The position numbers and the translations under genes are program-made. From the NCBI GenBank assembly GCA_036508135.1, contig DATCHW010000085.1, positions 1 to 45,389 of the forward strand: DNA of 45,389 nucleotides, read 5' to 3'. This stretch comes from DATCHW01 sp036508135. Its GTDB lineage: Bacteria; Bacteroidota; Ignavibacteria; Tepidaquicellales; Tepidaquicellaceae. Of the stretch, positions 37,396 through 45,389 are shown in pieces (position 1 is the stretch's first letter; each line of letters starts with the position of its first letter). The notes beneath the pieces are model-generated. The model was not told the DNA's origin. It was given only the letters and a program-made list of their open reading frames with translations, and did not search any database.

Positions 37396-39405
37396 ATGAA
37401 AGCAAAAACCCTTTTACTAATAGCCCTTTTAATATGTGCATTTATTTCCGGCAGTGCTCAGGCTCAGGATAATGGCAGTATTAATATATCACCTGTAAAA
37501 CATAATAAAAAGATTGGAATTAATAATAACAATATCAACTCTCCCAATGCCATAAGATTTACTGTGGCAAACGGTAACTGGAGTTCGGCATTAATCTGGA
37601 ATGGAGGAACGCTCCCCCTTATCGGAGATGATATCACTATCCAAAATAATGTGGTATATAATATTCCGGGAAGTTTTACTGCCGCATCACTTGAAATTGC
37701 ACCCGGTGCTACTCTCACTCTCAATGCACCGGCGCTTACGGTCACTGCTTTGTATCTTACCGGAGGAGCACTTGTTAATAGTGCTGTAAATAATATTACA
37801 ATGTCAGCCGGTGGAATGATATACCGTGTAGAAGGCAGCAGCATTGCGGTGTCTCCGGCAGGAACAAGTTATGATTTGACTTATTGGAATTCTATCCCTA
37901 TAACTACGGGTGCGGAAATACAAAACAATACTGTGGTCAGGGATTTATATATAGATGGAGATGTAGTCAACTTAAACAGAAATGCAACAGTCAACGGAAA
38001 CTTATTTCTTACCGGCGGTAATTTATCCATTAATGCATTCACACTTACTTTAAACGGGAAAACGGCAGCAGTCTTTGGTATTCTTACCGGAGGTGCTTCA
38101 TCAAATCTTACTGCGGGTGGTACGGGGAATTTCACTTTGCCCGCTATAGTAAGCGGAATATTGAACACGCTTACTATAAACAAAACAGCCGGTGACATCG
38201 TTACTTTATCAACCGATTTGCAGGTCACTAATATACTTGATATTGAAAGTGGAAATATCAATACGGCAGGAAAAATTTTTACACTCGGAACCGGCGGTGC
38301 AAATACAGGAAATTTAGTTTATAATGCAGGGGCTAATACCGGCGTAATTACCGGAAAATTTATACGGTGGTTTGGAACATCAGTAAATGCTCAACCGGTA
38401 AAATTTCCGGTCGGGAATTCAACATATTCTTCACCACGAATGGTCACAATTCAGTTCACTACTGCACCTTCTGCGGCAGGAACTTTGACGGCACAATTTA
38501 TTGCTTCTGACCCCGGGTACGCAAATAGCGGACCTCTTACGGATGCCGGCGGTTATATTGTAGATACTTATAGCCATACCGGATACTGGCAGATCGATGC
38601 TTCAGCGTTAACGGGAGGTACTTATTCAGTTGGTATCTATCCAACCGGTTTTATTGGAATGAATATATTTGCTCAACTCAGAGTTTTAAAAAGACCGGCA
38701 TCAGGAAATGTTTGGACTCTAACAGGAACTCACGTTAATGGTGATGCTTCCCCAAGAGCCCTAAGGTCGGGTTTATCCGGCTTCAGCCAGTTTGCATTAG
38801 GCGGTAATTTTATTGATAATCCGCTTGATGGTCCGCTGCCGGTCGAACTTGTTTCGTTCTCTGATATTATCTCCGGGAACGATGTTAAATTGTCCTGGAC
38901 CACTGCATCGGAAATTAATAATCAGGGATTCGAAATATACAGGAAATCAGAACAGGCAGATTGGAATAAAATCGGATTTGTAAATGGCAGCGGAACAGTG
39001 AATACTCCCGTAACATACAACTACTCAGATAAAAATCTTAATACGGGAAAATATTCTTATAAATTGAAGCAAATAGATTACAACGGAAACTATGAATATT
39101 TTATTATGTTCGGAATTGCGGAAATCGGAGTACCGGAAAAATTTACCGTTGCACAGAATTATCCTAACCCATTTAATCCTTCGACCACAATAGGATTTTC
39201 TATTCCGCAAAATGCTTTTGTTTCATTGAAAGTGTATGATGTTTCAGGAAAAGAAATTGCAACATTGGTTAATTCTCAGAAAACAGCCGGCAATTATTCC
39301 GTAAACTTTAATGCGGATACTTATAATTTATCAAGCGGAATTTATTTCTATAAAATTTCGGCAGGTAATTATACTGAAGTGAAAAAGTTAACACTCATAA
39401 AATAA
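37396..39405 (+). CDS. Large secreted beta-rich protein with T9SS sorting domain
   Basis: A 669-residue exported protein with a clean signal peptide (about 1-23, ending SAQAQ). Residues about 50-300 have short repeats of the kind seen in right-handed beta-helices and G8-like adhesins (NWSSALIWNGGTLP, then LTLNAPALTVTALYLTGGAL). A region of FxxSDPGY-type strands follows. Then comes the fibronectin-like module LPVELVSFS to GKYSYKLKQID (about 475-570), and a T9SS domain from about 585. No enzyme motif is visible; surface adhesin or structural protein is the most that can be said. Confidence 0.82.
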   Translation: MKAKTLLLIALLICAFISGSAQAQDNGSINISPVKHNKKIGINNNNINSPNAIRFTVANGNWSSALIWNGGTLPLIGDDITIQNNVVYNIPGSFTAASLEIAPGATLTLNAPALTVTALYLTGGALVNSAVNNITMSAGGMIYRVEGSSIAVSPAGTSYDLTYWNSIPITTGAEIQNNTVVRDLYIDGDVVNLNRNATVNGNLFLTGGNLSINAFTLTLNGKTAAVFGILTGGASSNLTAGGTGNFTLPAIVSGILNTLTINKTAGDIVTLSTDLQVTNILDIESGNINTAGKIFTLGTGGANTGNLVYNAGANTGVITGKFIRWFGTSVNAQPVKFPVGNSTYSSPRMVTIQFTTAPSAAGTLTAQFIASDPGYANSGPLTDAGGYIVDTYSHTGYWQIDASALTGGTYSVGIYPTGFIGMNIFAQLRVLKRPASGNVWTLTGTHVNGDASPRALRSGLSGFSQFALGGNFIDNPLDGPLPVELVSFSDIISGNDVKLSWTTASEINNQGFEIYRKSEQADWNKIGFVNGSGTVNTPVTYNYSDKNLNTGKYSYKLKQIDYNGNYEYFIMFGIAEIGVPEKFTVAQNYPNPFNPSTTIGFSIPQNAFVSLKVYDVSGKEIATLVNSQKTAGNYSVNFNADTYNLSSGIYFYKISAGNYTEVKKLTLIK

Positions 39406-39421
39406 TATTTCTGATGAACAT

Positions 39422-39496
39422 AGAGACTTCTGAAATATCTTTTTTTTAATTCCGGAAAGCATATAAATTTCCGGAATGCCAATTTCAGAAGTCTCT
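39422..39496. terminator. Nested 75-nt stem-loop between convergent T9SS genes
   Basis: A perfect 15-bp inverted repeat (39422-39436 with 39482-39496, AGAGACTTCTGAAAT) encloses a second perfect 10-bp one (39449-39458 with 39468-39477, ATTCCGGAAA). It sits between two converging genes and could end transcription from both sides, although the T-run (39440-39447) is inside the structure and not after it. Confidence 0.55.
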
Positions 39497-39616
39497 GCCA
39501 ATTACATCTTATCAATATACAAAAACGGATGGACAAAATGCTTTTTAGAGCTTTCAATACCACCCGTTTTTCAGGAGAACCCAAAATGAAAATTTGGAAA
39601 CTCTATTATCCCGCGA

Positions 39617-42595
39617 TTATTTAATAATTGTCATTTTCTTTGTCTCAATAAATTTGTCCGAAATCATTCTGTAGAAATATACTCCGCTCGATAACATCGA
39701 TGGATTGATGTTTATAGTATAATATCCGGCTGTCTTTTGTTCGTTGTTCATTATGTTCATTACTTCCCTGCCCGTTATATCGTAAACTTTTATCGAGACC
39801 TTTGAATCGTTTGGCAATGCAAAGTCTATCTTCGTTGTCGGATTAAACGGATTAGGATAGTTCTGGCTTAGTTCAAACTTTGTCGGCACTCCTATTTCTA
39901 CTTCACCATTCAAATTATGGTATTCAAAGTTTCCATTGTTGTCGATTTGTTTCAATCTATATTTATACTTCCCGGTATTTAAATTCTTATCTGCAAACAT
40001 ATAATTCGTCTGTGTGTTTGTTGTCCCTTTTCCTGCCACATATCCGGTTTTTCTAAATTCTAAATTCTCACTCCTAAATTCCGCTCTCTCCACTTCAAAC
40101 CCCGCATTATTTATTTCTGAAGAAGTAACCCAGTTGAGTCTTACGTTTCTTCCGTCAACAACAGAATTTAATGACGTAAGCAAAACAGGAAGCGGTGAGT
40201 CAGTAACATCATTTCCTCCCATATATGGATAAGTGGCATTTCTTGTGTTGCCAAAATAATCTGTTGTGATTCCATCAATTGGTGTTCCAATTAAACTAAT
40301 GTCACCGATCGAACCTTCGCTCAGATGCAAATCAGTAGCAGAAACAAAGGTTACTAATTTACTCGTTGAATTCCCATCCTGACCTATGGCTATTTTCCAA
40401 GCGTCCAATGTGGTTACATTTGCACTGTTATAATAACCCAAAACACCGCCCGTTCCCGGTGCATAATAATCATTATAATCCAAGGTTAAATTAGAACTTG
40501 AACCATAATAAAAATAAGCAGCATAATGTAAATTATTACCTGATGTGGTTGAACGAGCGTTAAAGAAAATATTATTCCTGAAATCCCGCGTGTTTGTGTT
40601 GGCTTCACTGAATAAAGCATAAGATTTATTTGTACCCGATGTTGGCACGCCGCTAATATACACAGTGTTGAAGTAAAGGTTATTATTATTGCCGGCCGCT
40701 CCTTTTTCGTAAATACCGTATATGGTTGTTGGAGTATTTCCTCCAAGACTTATCATATTATTGGAATATGTCGCAGCTCCATTAGTGATATTAATCCCGT
40801 ATATAGTGGCGGCAGTACTGCTTGCACTAACCGATAAATTGTAAATGAAATTCTTAGAAACTGTACTGGCGATGTCAGTTGTGGTTTCCCAATAATAAAT
40901 ACCTGTCACATATCCCGCAAAGGAGGTGTTTGTATTCGATAAATTATAAATTGTATTCCCGGTAATGGTTTGGGCAGCCGCAGTGGAACTAAATAAAAAT
41001 ATTCCACGGACTGCTCCGTCTGAAGTATTAAGGGCACTTGTTAAATCGTGTATTGTATTGTTTGTTATCGTATTTGTGCCGGTATTTGAAGCAATACCAT
41101 CCATTCTTCCGTTTGTACCTATGGCTGCATTGGTTAATTTGGAAACTGTGTTTCCCGAAATTATTGCTGAATTTGTGTTGATGTTAATAATTCCATAAAT
41201 GTCTTGTCTGTCGGTTGTGGAAGAACTTGCCCAAATACTGTTTGTTGTACTCTCACTTCCTATGGTATTGTCGTTGATTGTATATATTCCAGATGCTCCA
41301 CCTGCAGCACAAATTCCATTAAAGCTATGGTATGTGGTGGCAGAGCCGACGGTGGTTATACTTCCTATACTGTTTTTCTGTATATTCACCGTCCCGCTGC
41401 TTGAACAATAAATTCCTCTGCTCGTTGAATTGGCAGTTGAATTCGTCAGTGAGATTGACCCATTCCCTGTGGTTGAACCGATTGTATTGCCGGTAACAGT
41501 CCCTATATTTACATTACCATAAACGATATTCATACCATAAAAAGGTGAACCCGAAGTACTCGTTGATGATATGCTTTTAATAGTATTGTTTTGTACGGAA
41601 CTGGCAATAGTCGTTCCAACACTAAGGTATAATCCATAAAATGTATGGCTTGTAGCTGAGCTTAACGTAAATGTCCCGGTATGGTCAGAGGCACTGCCTC
41701 CAATAATATTATCTGATACTGTAAAATTATTTCCTGAGCCCCCGTCAATACGGATTGTATAATAAGTAAATGCACCGGTTGGTGCAAATGTTGTAGTTTC
41801 ATAAAAGTTGTTTCCTGTTATGCTCCACTCTGACGAATAGCTCCTGATGTATATTCCTTGTGAATTGGCACCCGCGTTAAAAAAATCATAGATATTATTA
41901 TTACTTATCGTGTCGCCGCTGTTAGTACCTGAACCACCATTAGAATATATAGCATTTATGGGTCTGTTGGCATCGGCAACGTTTGTAATATTGTTATTAT
42001 AAATCGTGTTGCCATCGTTTCCGGTCGAACCAGTTGTGGTTGAGAAGAAAATAATACCTGCGAGGGCATCTCTCGTTGAACCTTTGATGTTGCAATATTT
42101 TACAGTATTTGTAGAAGCATCGTTGATAAACCGAATGGTGGATGTCCCCAAGTCGGTTGATGTGCTTGTGTTTGAAATGATGAGGTCTTTTGTTCCACCC
42201 GTTCCGTTCACCCTGCCGTCAATCGTTACATTGTCAGCTCCGTTTAAATCAATTAATGGAGTTGCAAGATTACCGCTTATAGATAATCCTGTTACAGTTG
42301 GATAAATATTTACCACTGTATAACTTGCCGAACCCGAACCGCTGGAATTTAACACTGCCGAAGCTGTTTCGGTGATATTTGAAATAATCTGAAGTGTTAT
42401 TGCACCGGTTATCGAACCTGAATTTATTGCATCGAACGCAGCACCTAATGTAGCATAATCTCCCGCAGTGCCGACCGTCTTTGTGGTTTGTGCATAACTG
42501 TAATTACCATTGGATAAACATATAGCAAATATTATTGCTATTATTGTAAAAAATGTGTTTATCCGGCTAACAAAATTGAATCTAATTGTTTCCAT
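39617..42595 (-). CDS. Large secreted beta-helix protein with T9SS sorting domain
   Basis: A 992-residue exported protein. After the signal peptide, a region rich in NTI/GN(T/N)I repeats (about 80-700; patterns GNTIYNLS and NNTIHDLTS) is typical of right-handed parallel beta-helices (PbH1/pectate-lyase-like folds). Then come the fibronectin-like module (LPVLLTSLNSVVDGRNVRLNW to YRLKQIDN) and a T9SS domain. Catalytic residues were not found. I reject the longer start at 42646 because it lies inside the -12 element of the sigma-54 promoter. The ATG at 42595 directly precedes METIRFNF and the hydrophobic signal segment. Confidence 0.82.
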   Translation of the reverse strand: METIRFNFVSRINTFFTIIAIIFAICLSNGNYSYAQTTKTVGTAGDYATLGAAFDAINSGSITGAITLQIISNITETASAVLNSSGSGSASYTVVNIYPTVTGLSISGNLATPLIDLNGADNVTIDGRVNGTGGTKDLIISNTSTSTDLGTSTIRFINDASTNTVKYCNIKGSTRDALAGIIFFSTTTGSTGNDGNTIYNNNITNVADANRPINAIYSNGGSGTNSGDTISNNNIYDFFNAGANSQGIYIRSYSSEWSITGNNFYETTTFAPTGAFTYYTIRIDGGSGNNFTVSDNIIGGSASDHTGTFTLSSATSHTFYGLYLSVGTTIASSVQNNTIKSISSTSTSGSPFYGMNIVYGNVNIGTVTGNTIGSTTGNGSISLTNSTANSTSRGIYCSSSGTVNIQKNSIGSITTVGSATTYHSFNGICAAGGASGIYTINDNTIGSESTTNSIWASSSTTDRQDIYGIININTNSAIISGNTVSKLTNAAIGTNGRMDGIASNTGTNTITNNTIHDLTSALNTSDGAVRGIFLFSSTAAAQTITGNTIYNLSNTNTSFAGYVTGIYYWETTTDIASTVSKNFIYNLSVSASSTAATIYGINITNGAATYSNNMISLGGNTPTTIYGIYEKGAAGNNNNLYFNTVYISGVPTSGTNKSYALFSEANTNTRDFRNNIFFNARSTTSGNNLHYAAYFYYGSSSNLTLDYNDYYAPGTGGVLGYYNSANVTTLDAWKIAIGQDGNSTSKLVTFVSATDLHLSEGSIGDISLIGTPIDGITTDYFGNTRNATYPYMGGNDVTDSPLPVLLTSLNSVVDGRNVRLNWVTSSEINNAGFEVERAEFRSENLEFRKTGYVAGKGTTNTQTNYMFADKNLNTGKYKYRLKQIDNNGNFEYHNLNGEVEIGVPTKFELSQNYPNPFNPTTKIDFALPNDSKVSIKVYDITGREVMNIMNNEQKTAGYYTININPSMLSSGVYFYRMISDKFIETKKMTIIK
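40050..40092. repeat. AT-rich repeat translated inside the T9SS beta-helix protein
   Basis: TCTAAATTCTAAATTC and CTCACTCCTAAATTCCGC are arranged so that the encoded peptide EFRSENLEFRK is itself a near-duplication. The aligned module in the neighbouring T9SS protein lacks these extra residues. Confidence 0.45.
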
Positions 42596-42642
42596 TTTAT
42601 CTAACTTGTTTAAATCTTTAATTATCATTACATACTTATTGA

Positions 42643-42657
42643 GCAATTACCATACCA
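42643..42657 (-). promoter_or_regulatory. Sigma-54 promoter for the beta-helix gene
   Basis: Reads TGGTATGGTAATTGC on the minus strand: GG and GC at the right spacing, with TAT in place of CAC. The predicted transcript would begin near 42631, so translation must start downstream of that. Confidence 0.6.
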
Positions 42658-42707
42658 ATTAATTAATGCGATATTAGGCTGTTTAAGAGGTTTCACACTT
42701 TTGTAAT

Positions 42708-42740
42708 TCTCATATTGAGACGCTTATTCTCATTTGGAGA
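42708..42740. promoter_or_regulatory. Paired TCTCA-N3-TGAGA palindromes, putative enhancer sites
   Basis: TCTCA-N3-TGAGA (42708-42720) and TCTCA-N3-GGAGA (42728-42740) have centres 20 bp apart, about 75 bp upstream of the sigma-54 promoter of the beta-helix gene. Confidence 0.65.
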
Positions 42741-42790
42741 CAGATATTCATTGATTTAACTATAAGTTTTTTCACAAATTAATAAAACAA

Positions 42791-42819
42791 AAAATGCCCG
42801 TTGATGATACGGGCATTTT
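42791..42819 (-). terminator. Intrinsic terminator of the secreted glycosidase gene
   Basis: An 11-bp perfect stem, AAAATGCCCGT / ACGGGCATTTT, with a 7-nt loop; on the minus strand a T-rich tail follows. It lies 60 bp after the gene ending at 42879. Confidence 0.8.
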
Positions 42820-42878
42820 CTGTTTGTTCCGTAAATTCAAGTGTAGTTTAAAGAAACAGAACTACTTACTTTATTATA

Positions 42879-44045
42879 TCACTTAATAAGTGTCATTTTC
42901 TTTGTTATCACATCATTTCCCGAGGTAAGTCTGTAAAAATATGCTCCGCTCGGAAGATTGCTTCCATTGAATGTTACTTCATATGTTCCCGGCTGAAGCT
43001 GTTCGTTTACAAGTGTTGAAATTTCTTTGCCAAGTAAATCATAAACTTTGAGTGAAATCTTAATTTCCCCCTTTGAAGGGGGGTAGGGGGGATGACCAGA
43101 TATATCAAACCTAATCTTTGTTACCGGATTAAAAGGATTCGGATAATTATCTAATAAAGCATTTTCAGGAACAATATTTTCTTCATTAATAACTCCGGTC
43201 AAAGATGCCAAAGCACTATTTAATACTGTCCACAAGCTTGTTGTATTGGGTACACAATCCTGTTTGTAATACCACCAGAAATATCCTCCGACATATTTTG
43301 GCGTGGTGATATTCATCCTATAGTATCTGTTAATATAAGTAGCCTTTTTATTTGCTGTAGTGGTGCCGCATTCACCGATTCCCAATTTTGAATTCGGGAA
43401 AATTGCATGTAAACTGTCAAACACTTGCTGCCAGTTTGGCTGTAAATTGTTGCAGCCGTCTTCATAATATGAAACCAGCACATAATCGAGATTATTTTTC
43501 ATTGTAGTACTAATATTTTCATTCACCCATCTAAACATTTCATTCGCCGGATTTGACCAGCAATTTTTGTTATAATAAAGCGTCAATTCCGTTTTTTTAT
43601 TTGCTGTTTTGATAATCGAATATGCAGCGTTCATCTTCGCAACTACATCGCTCGTATTTCCCAACCATTCTCCGTTTATTTCGTTACCGATTTCCCAGAT
43701 ATCAACTTTGCTTCCGAGTAAATTCAGATATTCTGTGGTTCTGGCTTGATACTGGGCTAAATTATATAGGCTCAGATAGTAACTATCTAATATTTCGCCC
43801 ATTATAAAACTCACATTGTGGATTTGATTTACGGCATCTACATAATTAGTTGCAGGAACGAATTCATCAAATACTATTCTCGTGGTTGGCTTATAACAAT
43901 GTAAGGATAAAGATGTTACTATTGCCGGTAAATTGCTGATAGCATCAATCGTAACGCCATAAACTTTGTTAGTATCGACCTGAACTGCAAAAGAAGAATG
44001 TGAAAAAAGCAATGCGAGCAATAAGAATTTAAGTATTTTATTCAT
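42879..44045 (-). CDS. Secreted clan GH-A-like glycoside hydrolase with T9SS sorting domain
   Basis: Signal peptide (1-20), then a TIM-barrel-like domain (about 25-285). IWEIGNEINGEW places a candidate acid/base Glu122 after the Asn of the GH-A 'NE' motif, and KLGIGECG places a candidate nucleophile Glu225 at the end of a later strand. The GH family cannot be named. The T9SS domain begins near residue 300 (NYPNPFNPVTKI) and carries an extra GHPPYPPSKGEIK stretch, encoded by a G/C-palindromic repeat. GAGG lies 9 bp before the ATG. A sigma-54 promoter (44105-44119) and palindrome pair lie upstream; a terminator follows the gene. A truncated paralogue lies at 16483. Confidence 0.78.
   Translation of the reverse strand: MNKILKFLLLALLFSHSSFAVQVDTNKVYGVTIDAISNLPAIVTSLSLHCYKPTTRIVFDEFVPATNYVDAVNQIHNVSFIMGEILDSYYLSLYNLAQYQARTTEYLNLLGSKVDIWEIGNEINGEWLGNTSDVVAKMNAAYSIIKTANKKTELTLYYNKNCWSNPANEMFRWVNENISTTMKNNLDYVLVSYYEDGCNNLQPNWQQVFDSLHAIFPNSKLGIGECGTTTANKKATYINRYYRMNITTPKYVGGYFWWYYKQDCVPNTTSLWTVLNSALASLTGVINEENIVPENALLDNYPNPFNPVTKIRFDISGHPPYPPSKGEIKISLKVYDLLGKEISTLVNEQLQPGTYEVTFNGSNLPSGAYFYRLTSGNDVITKKMTLIK
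43066..43095. repeat. CCCCCTTTGAAGGGGG-type palindromic repeat inside a T9SS domain
   Basis: CCCCCTTTGAAGGGGGG followed by TAGGGGGGATG, a repeat normally seen between genes in this phylum, is translated in frame as about 12 residues just before SLKVYD in the sorting domain of the glycosidase. Confidence 0.75.
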
Positions 44046-44104
44046 TCAATTAACCTCTTTTTTAGAAGTAAAATTTAAAAAACAAAAAGCTAACTTATAC
44101 TTAT

Positions 44105-44119
44105 ACAATTGCTGTGCCA
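44105..44119 (-). promoter_or_regulatory. Sigma-54 promoter for the secreted glycosidase gene
   Basis: Reads TGGCACAGCAATTGT on the minus strand: full -24 element and TTG at -12 with T for the final C. About 60 bp before the ATG at 44045. It closely matches the promoter of the truncated paralogue at 16415. Confidence 0.75.
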
Positions 44120-44286
44120 GAAATAACATTGATTTTCTTCAAAAAAGAATTGTTTTTTTCTGAAATTTGATTCTCCGTGGGTAAATTAGTAACACAGAAT
44201 TCTCACAGAAATTAATTATTTTGGAACCCAACTCCATTTACTCATTTATTCTCTTTATTTGCAACATCTTATTTATTCGTACTTGT

Positions 44287-44320
44287 TCTTATTATGAGAA
44301 AAAAGCATCTCAATATGAGT
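44287..44320. promoter_or_regulatory. Paired palindromes, putative enhancer sites
   Basis: TCTTA-N3-TGAGA (44287-44299) and TCTCA-N3-TGAGT (44308-44320) have centres 21 bp apart, about 185 bp upstream of the sigma-54 promoter. They are slightly degenerate forms of the motif at the other three sites. Confidence 0.55.
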
Positions 44321-44368
44321 TTTGCAATAATGGGTAAAAAACATATCTTAAAAAATCTCACTCTTGTA

Positions 44369-44698
44369 ATGAAAAAAACTTGAATATTAATAATTGAAGA
44401 TAATGTCCTCCTCAGGGATGGTATTTCTGATATGATTGACGAACTGAGTGACCTTAAAGTTGTATCTGTTAAAGGAAATGGTAAAAAATTGATGATTGAA
44501 TCCGTGAATCTAAACCCGATATTATTCTTATTGAACTTGGTTTACAAAGAAATTGTGGAAAAACTTAATCTCCCGGTTAATACCATAAAGACTCATGTAC
44601 ATAACATACTTGAAAAGATGTCAATAAGTACCCGTACTAAGATTGCAAAATATGCAAACACTGCCAATGGTTACAAAGAATTAGCCGATTCCATCTAA
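44369..44698 (+). pseudogene. Decayed NarL/LuxR-type response regulator
   Basis: From the ATG at 44369 the frame reads MKKT, a TGA stop, then ILIIEDNVLLRDGISDMIDE, the start of a receiver domain. Near 44516 a one-base deletion disrupts the expected NPDIILIELG strand, and the rest of the receiver is missing. The frame resumes in a LuxR-type helix-turn-helix (KEIVEKLNLPVNTIKTHVHNILEKMS). With a nonsense codon, a frameshift and a deletion that removes much of the receiver, it cannot make a working regulator. It converges on the restriction gene, 3 bp away. Confidence 0.8.
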
Positions 44699-44701
44699 AA
44701 A

Positions 44702-45389
44702 TTAGTTATTTAAATCAGTAACGGAAGAAACTCTTTTATATACTACATCATCGAAGTTTTTGAAATGAGCCTTTCCACACTCAATTTTTAATTTTTCGCT
44801 TCCTCTAAGTTCCTGTCCTTCTGATTTTGTTTCGGCAACAAAATAGATTTTCTTTTCCCCTTTAAATACTACTGCCCAATCAGGACGATAATTTCCTATA
44901 GGAGTTTTAATCTCAAACCAGTAAGGAAGTTTAAAATAAAATTCTATTTGTTCACTGCTTTCACAATCTTTTGCGAATTGATTTTCTACTCCGCTATCAA
45001 GCGGGATGTAGTTTTTATAAATAGTTTTGTCGGCATCTTTAACAATATGTGTGAACTCGTCAATGTAGATCTCAAAATTTGTATCATCAAACAAAGTCAT
45101 CTCATAGACTTTATTCCCGATTTTTTCATATTTAATTCCGTCAATCATTAGTTGGTGCAGTTGTTCTTTGATTTTTAAAACTGCGTTGTCCATAAATAAC
45201 TGTGGGTTAAGCAATAACTCTTTAAGACGTTTTGATTTTTTCAGTATTTCTAAAATTGTAAATCGAGTCAATTCTGTTTTATTTTGAATGTATGCAAGTA
45301 TATCTGGAATCTCAAAATCTAATACAACATCGTCATTTGCACTATCGCTTATTAACTCTCCATCCACTTCTTTATCTGTAAAAAAAACT
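44702..45389 (-). CDS. Type III restriction enzyme Res subunit, C-terminal part (runs off the window)
   Basis: The C-terminus matches the nuclease end of type III Res subunits. The PD-(D/E)xK core is YRPDWAVVF then KKIYFVAETKS (D and E-x-K), followed by LRGSEKLKIECGKAHF. The helicase part would lie beyond the right edge: the frame is still open at 45389, and the GTG at 45367 is not a real start. In complete systems this subunit works with a Mod methyltransferase to cut DNA between head-to-head sites. Whether the gene is whole and whether mod is present cannot be judged. Confidence 0.82.
   Translation of the reverse strand, partial: VFFTDKEVDGELISDSANDDVVLDFEIPDILAYIQNKTELTRFTILEILKKSKRLKELLLNPQLFMDNAVLKIKEQLHQLMIDGIKYEKIGNKVYEMTLFDDTNFEIYIDEFTHIVKDADKTIYKNYIPLDSGVENQFAKDCESSEQIEFYFKLPYWFEIKTPIGNYRPDWAVVFKGEKKIYFVAETKSEGQELRGSEKLKIECGKAHFKNFDDVVYKRVSSVTDLNN

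Larger units (their letters stand above)
44046..44368. other. Divergent intergenic region with sigma-54 promoter and palindromes
   Basis: Carries the regulatory sites for the glycosidase gene (listed separately). The palindromes end about 50 bp before the response-regulator pseudogene on the plus strand. No gene is seen. Confidence 0.6.

Noticed and set aside
37464..38261. Long open frames antisense to the T9SS gene at 37396
   Set aside because: They mirror the repetitive coding strand and have no start signals or family features.
40965..42305. Several open frames on the plus strand opposite the beta-helix gene
   Set aside because: They are shadows of the repeat-rich coding strand; hydrophobic runs come from its Asn/Thr/Ile codons read in reverse.
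42596..42646. Longer start (42646) for the beta-helix protein
   Set aside because: It lies in the -12 element of the sigma-54 promoter and upstream of the predicted transcript start; the signal peptide follows the ATG at 42595.

Overview
The window is AT-rich and looks like a chromosomal contig from the Ignavibacteria/Chlorobi-Bacteroidetes side of the FCB group. The main reason is that eight secreted proteins, plus one orphan remnant, end in a type IX secretion (T9SS) C-terminal sorting domain. That domain opens with a NYPNPFNPxTxI block and closes with a basic Lys-rich end, the form usual in Ignavibacteriales. Core genes (alr, typA/bipA, tRNA-Phe) show it is not a phage or plasmid. No T9SS machinery genes are present.

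Layout. 1-3.4 kb: a small DUF1670 gene enclosed by a perfect 17-bp inverted repeat that abuts the stop codon of a T9SS beta-propeller protein. 3.5-7.8 kb: three exported hydrolases on the minus strand (metallophosphoesterase, HAD phosphatase, Ntn-type amide hydrolase). 7.9-10.6 kb: a decayed accessory zone with gene fragments, tRNA-like remnants, a GIY-YIG protein, tRNA-Phe and a palindrome-riddled partial copy of that tRNA. 10.7-16.7 kb: a T9SS YCF48-like propeller, a T9SS endonuclease I, and a truncated secreted glycosidase. 16.8-22.3 kb: alanine racemase, the pseudouridine salvage pair psuK-psuG, and BipA. 22.4-28.2 kb: a T9SS protein, a LytTR response regulator, and a convergent propeller-type sensor kinase split by a frameshift at an A AAA AAG heptamer. 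28.5-37 kb: an exopolysaccharide operon (TPR/beta-barrel outer-membrane protein, NfrB-like glycosyltransferase, UDP-GlcNAc 2-epimerase) followed by a T9SS alpha/beta hydrolase. 37-44 kb: more T9SS proteins. 44.3-45.4 kb: a decayed LuxR-type response regulator and the C-terminus of a type III restriction subunit running off the window.

Two signals stand out. First, the NfrB-type glycosyltransferase is encoded as two adjacent genes. Its catalytic domain is cut between the DxD/SGTG half and the TED/QxxRW half. A membrane-plus-SPOR-like tail is attached to the first half, and an IS5-type transposase N-terminal domain plus a long helical linker precedes the second half. Second, five genes for secreted proteins, one of them truncated, carry sigma-54 (-24/-12) promoters. 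Each lies downstream of a pair of TCTCA-N3-TGAGA palindromes (spacer of four in one copy) about 20 bp apart. This looks like a local regulon under an unidentified enhancer-binding protein.

Short palindromic repeats recur throughout, including in frame inside two T9SS sorting domains and inside the tRNA-Phe remnant.
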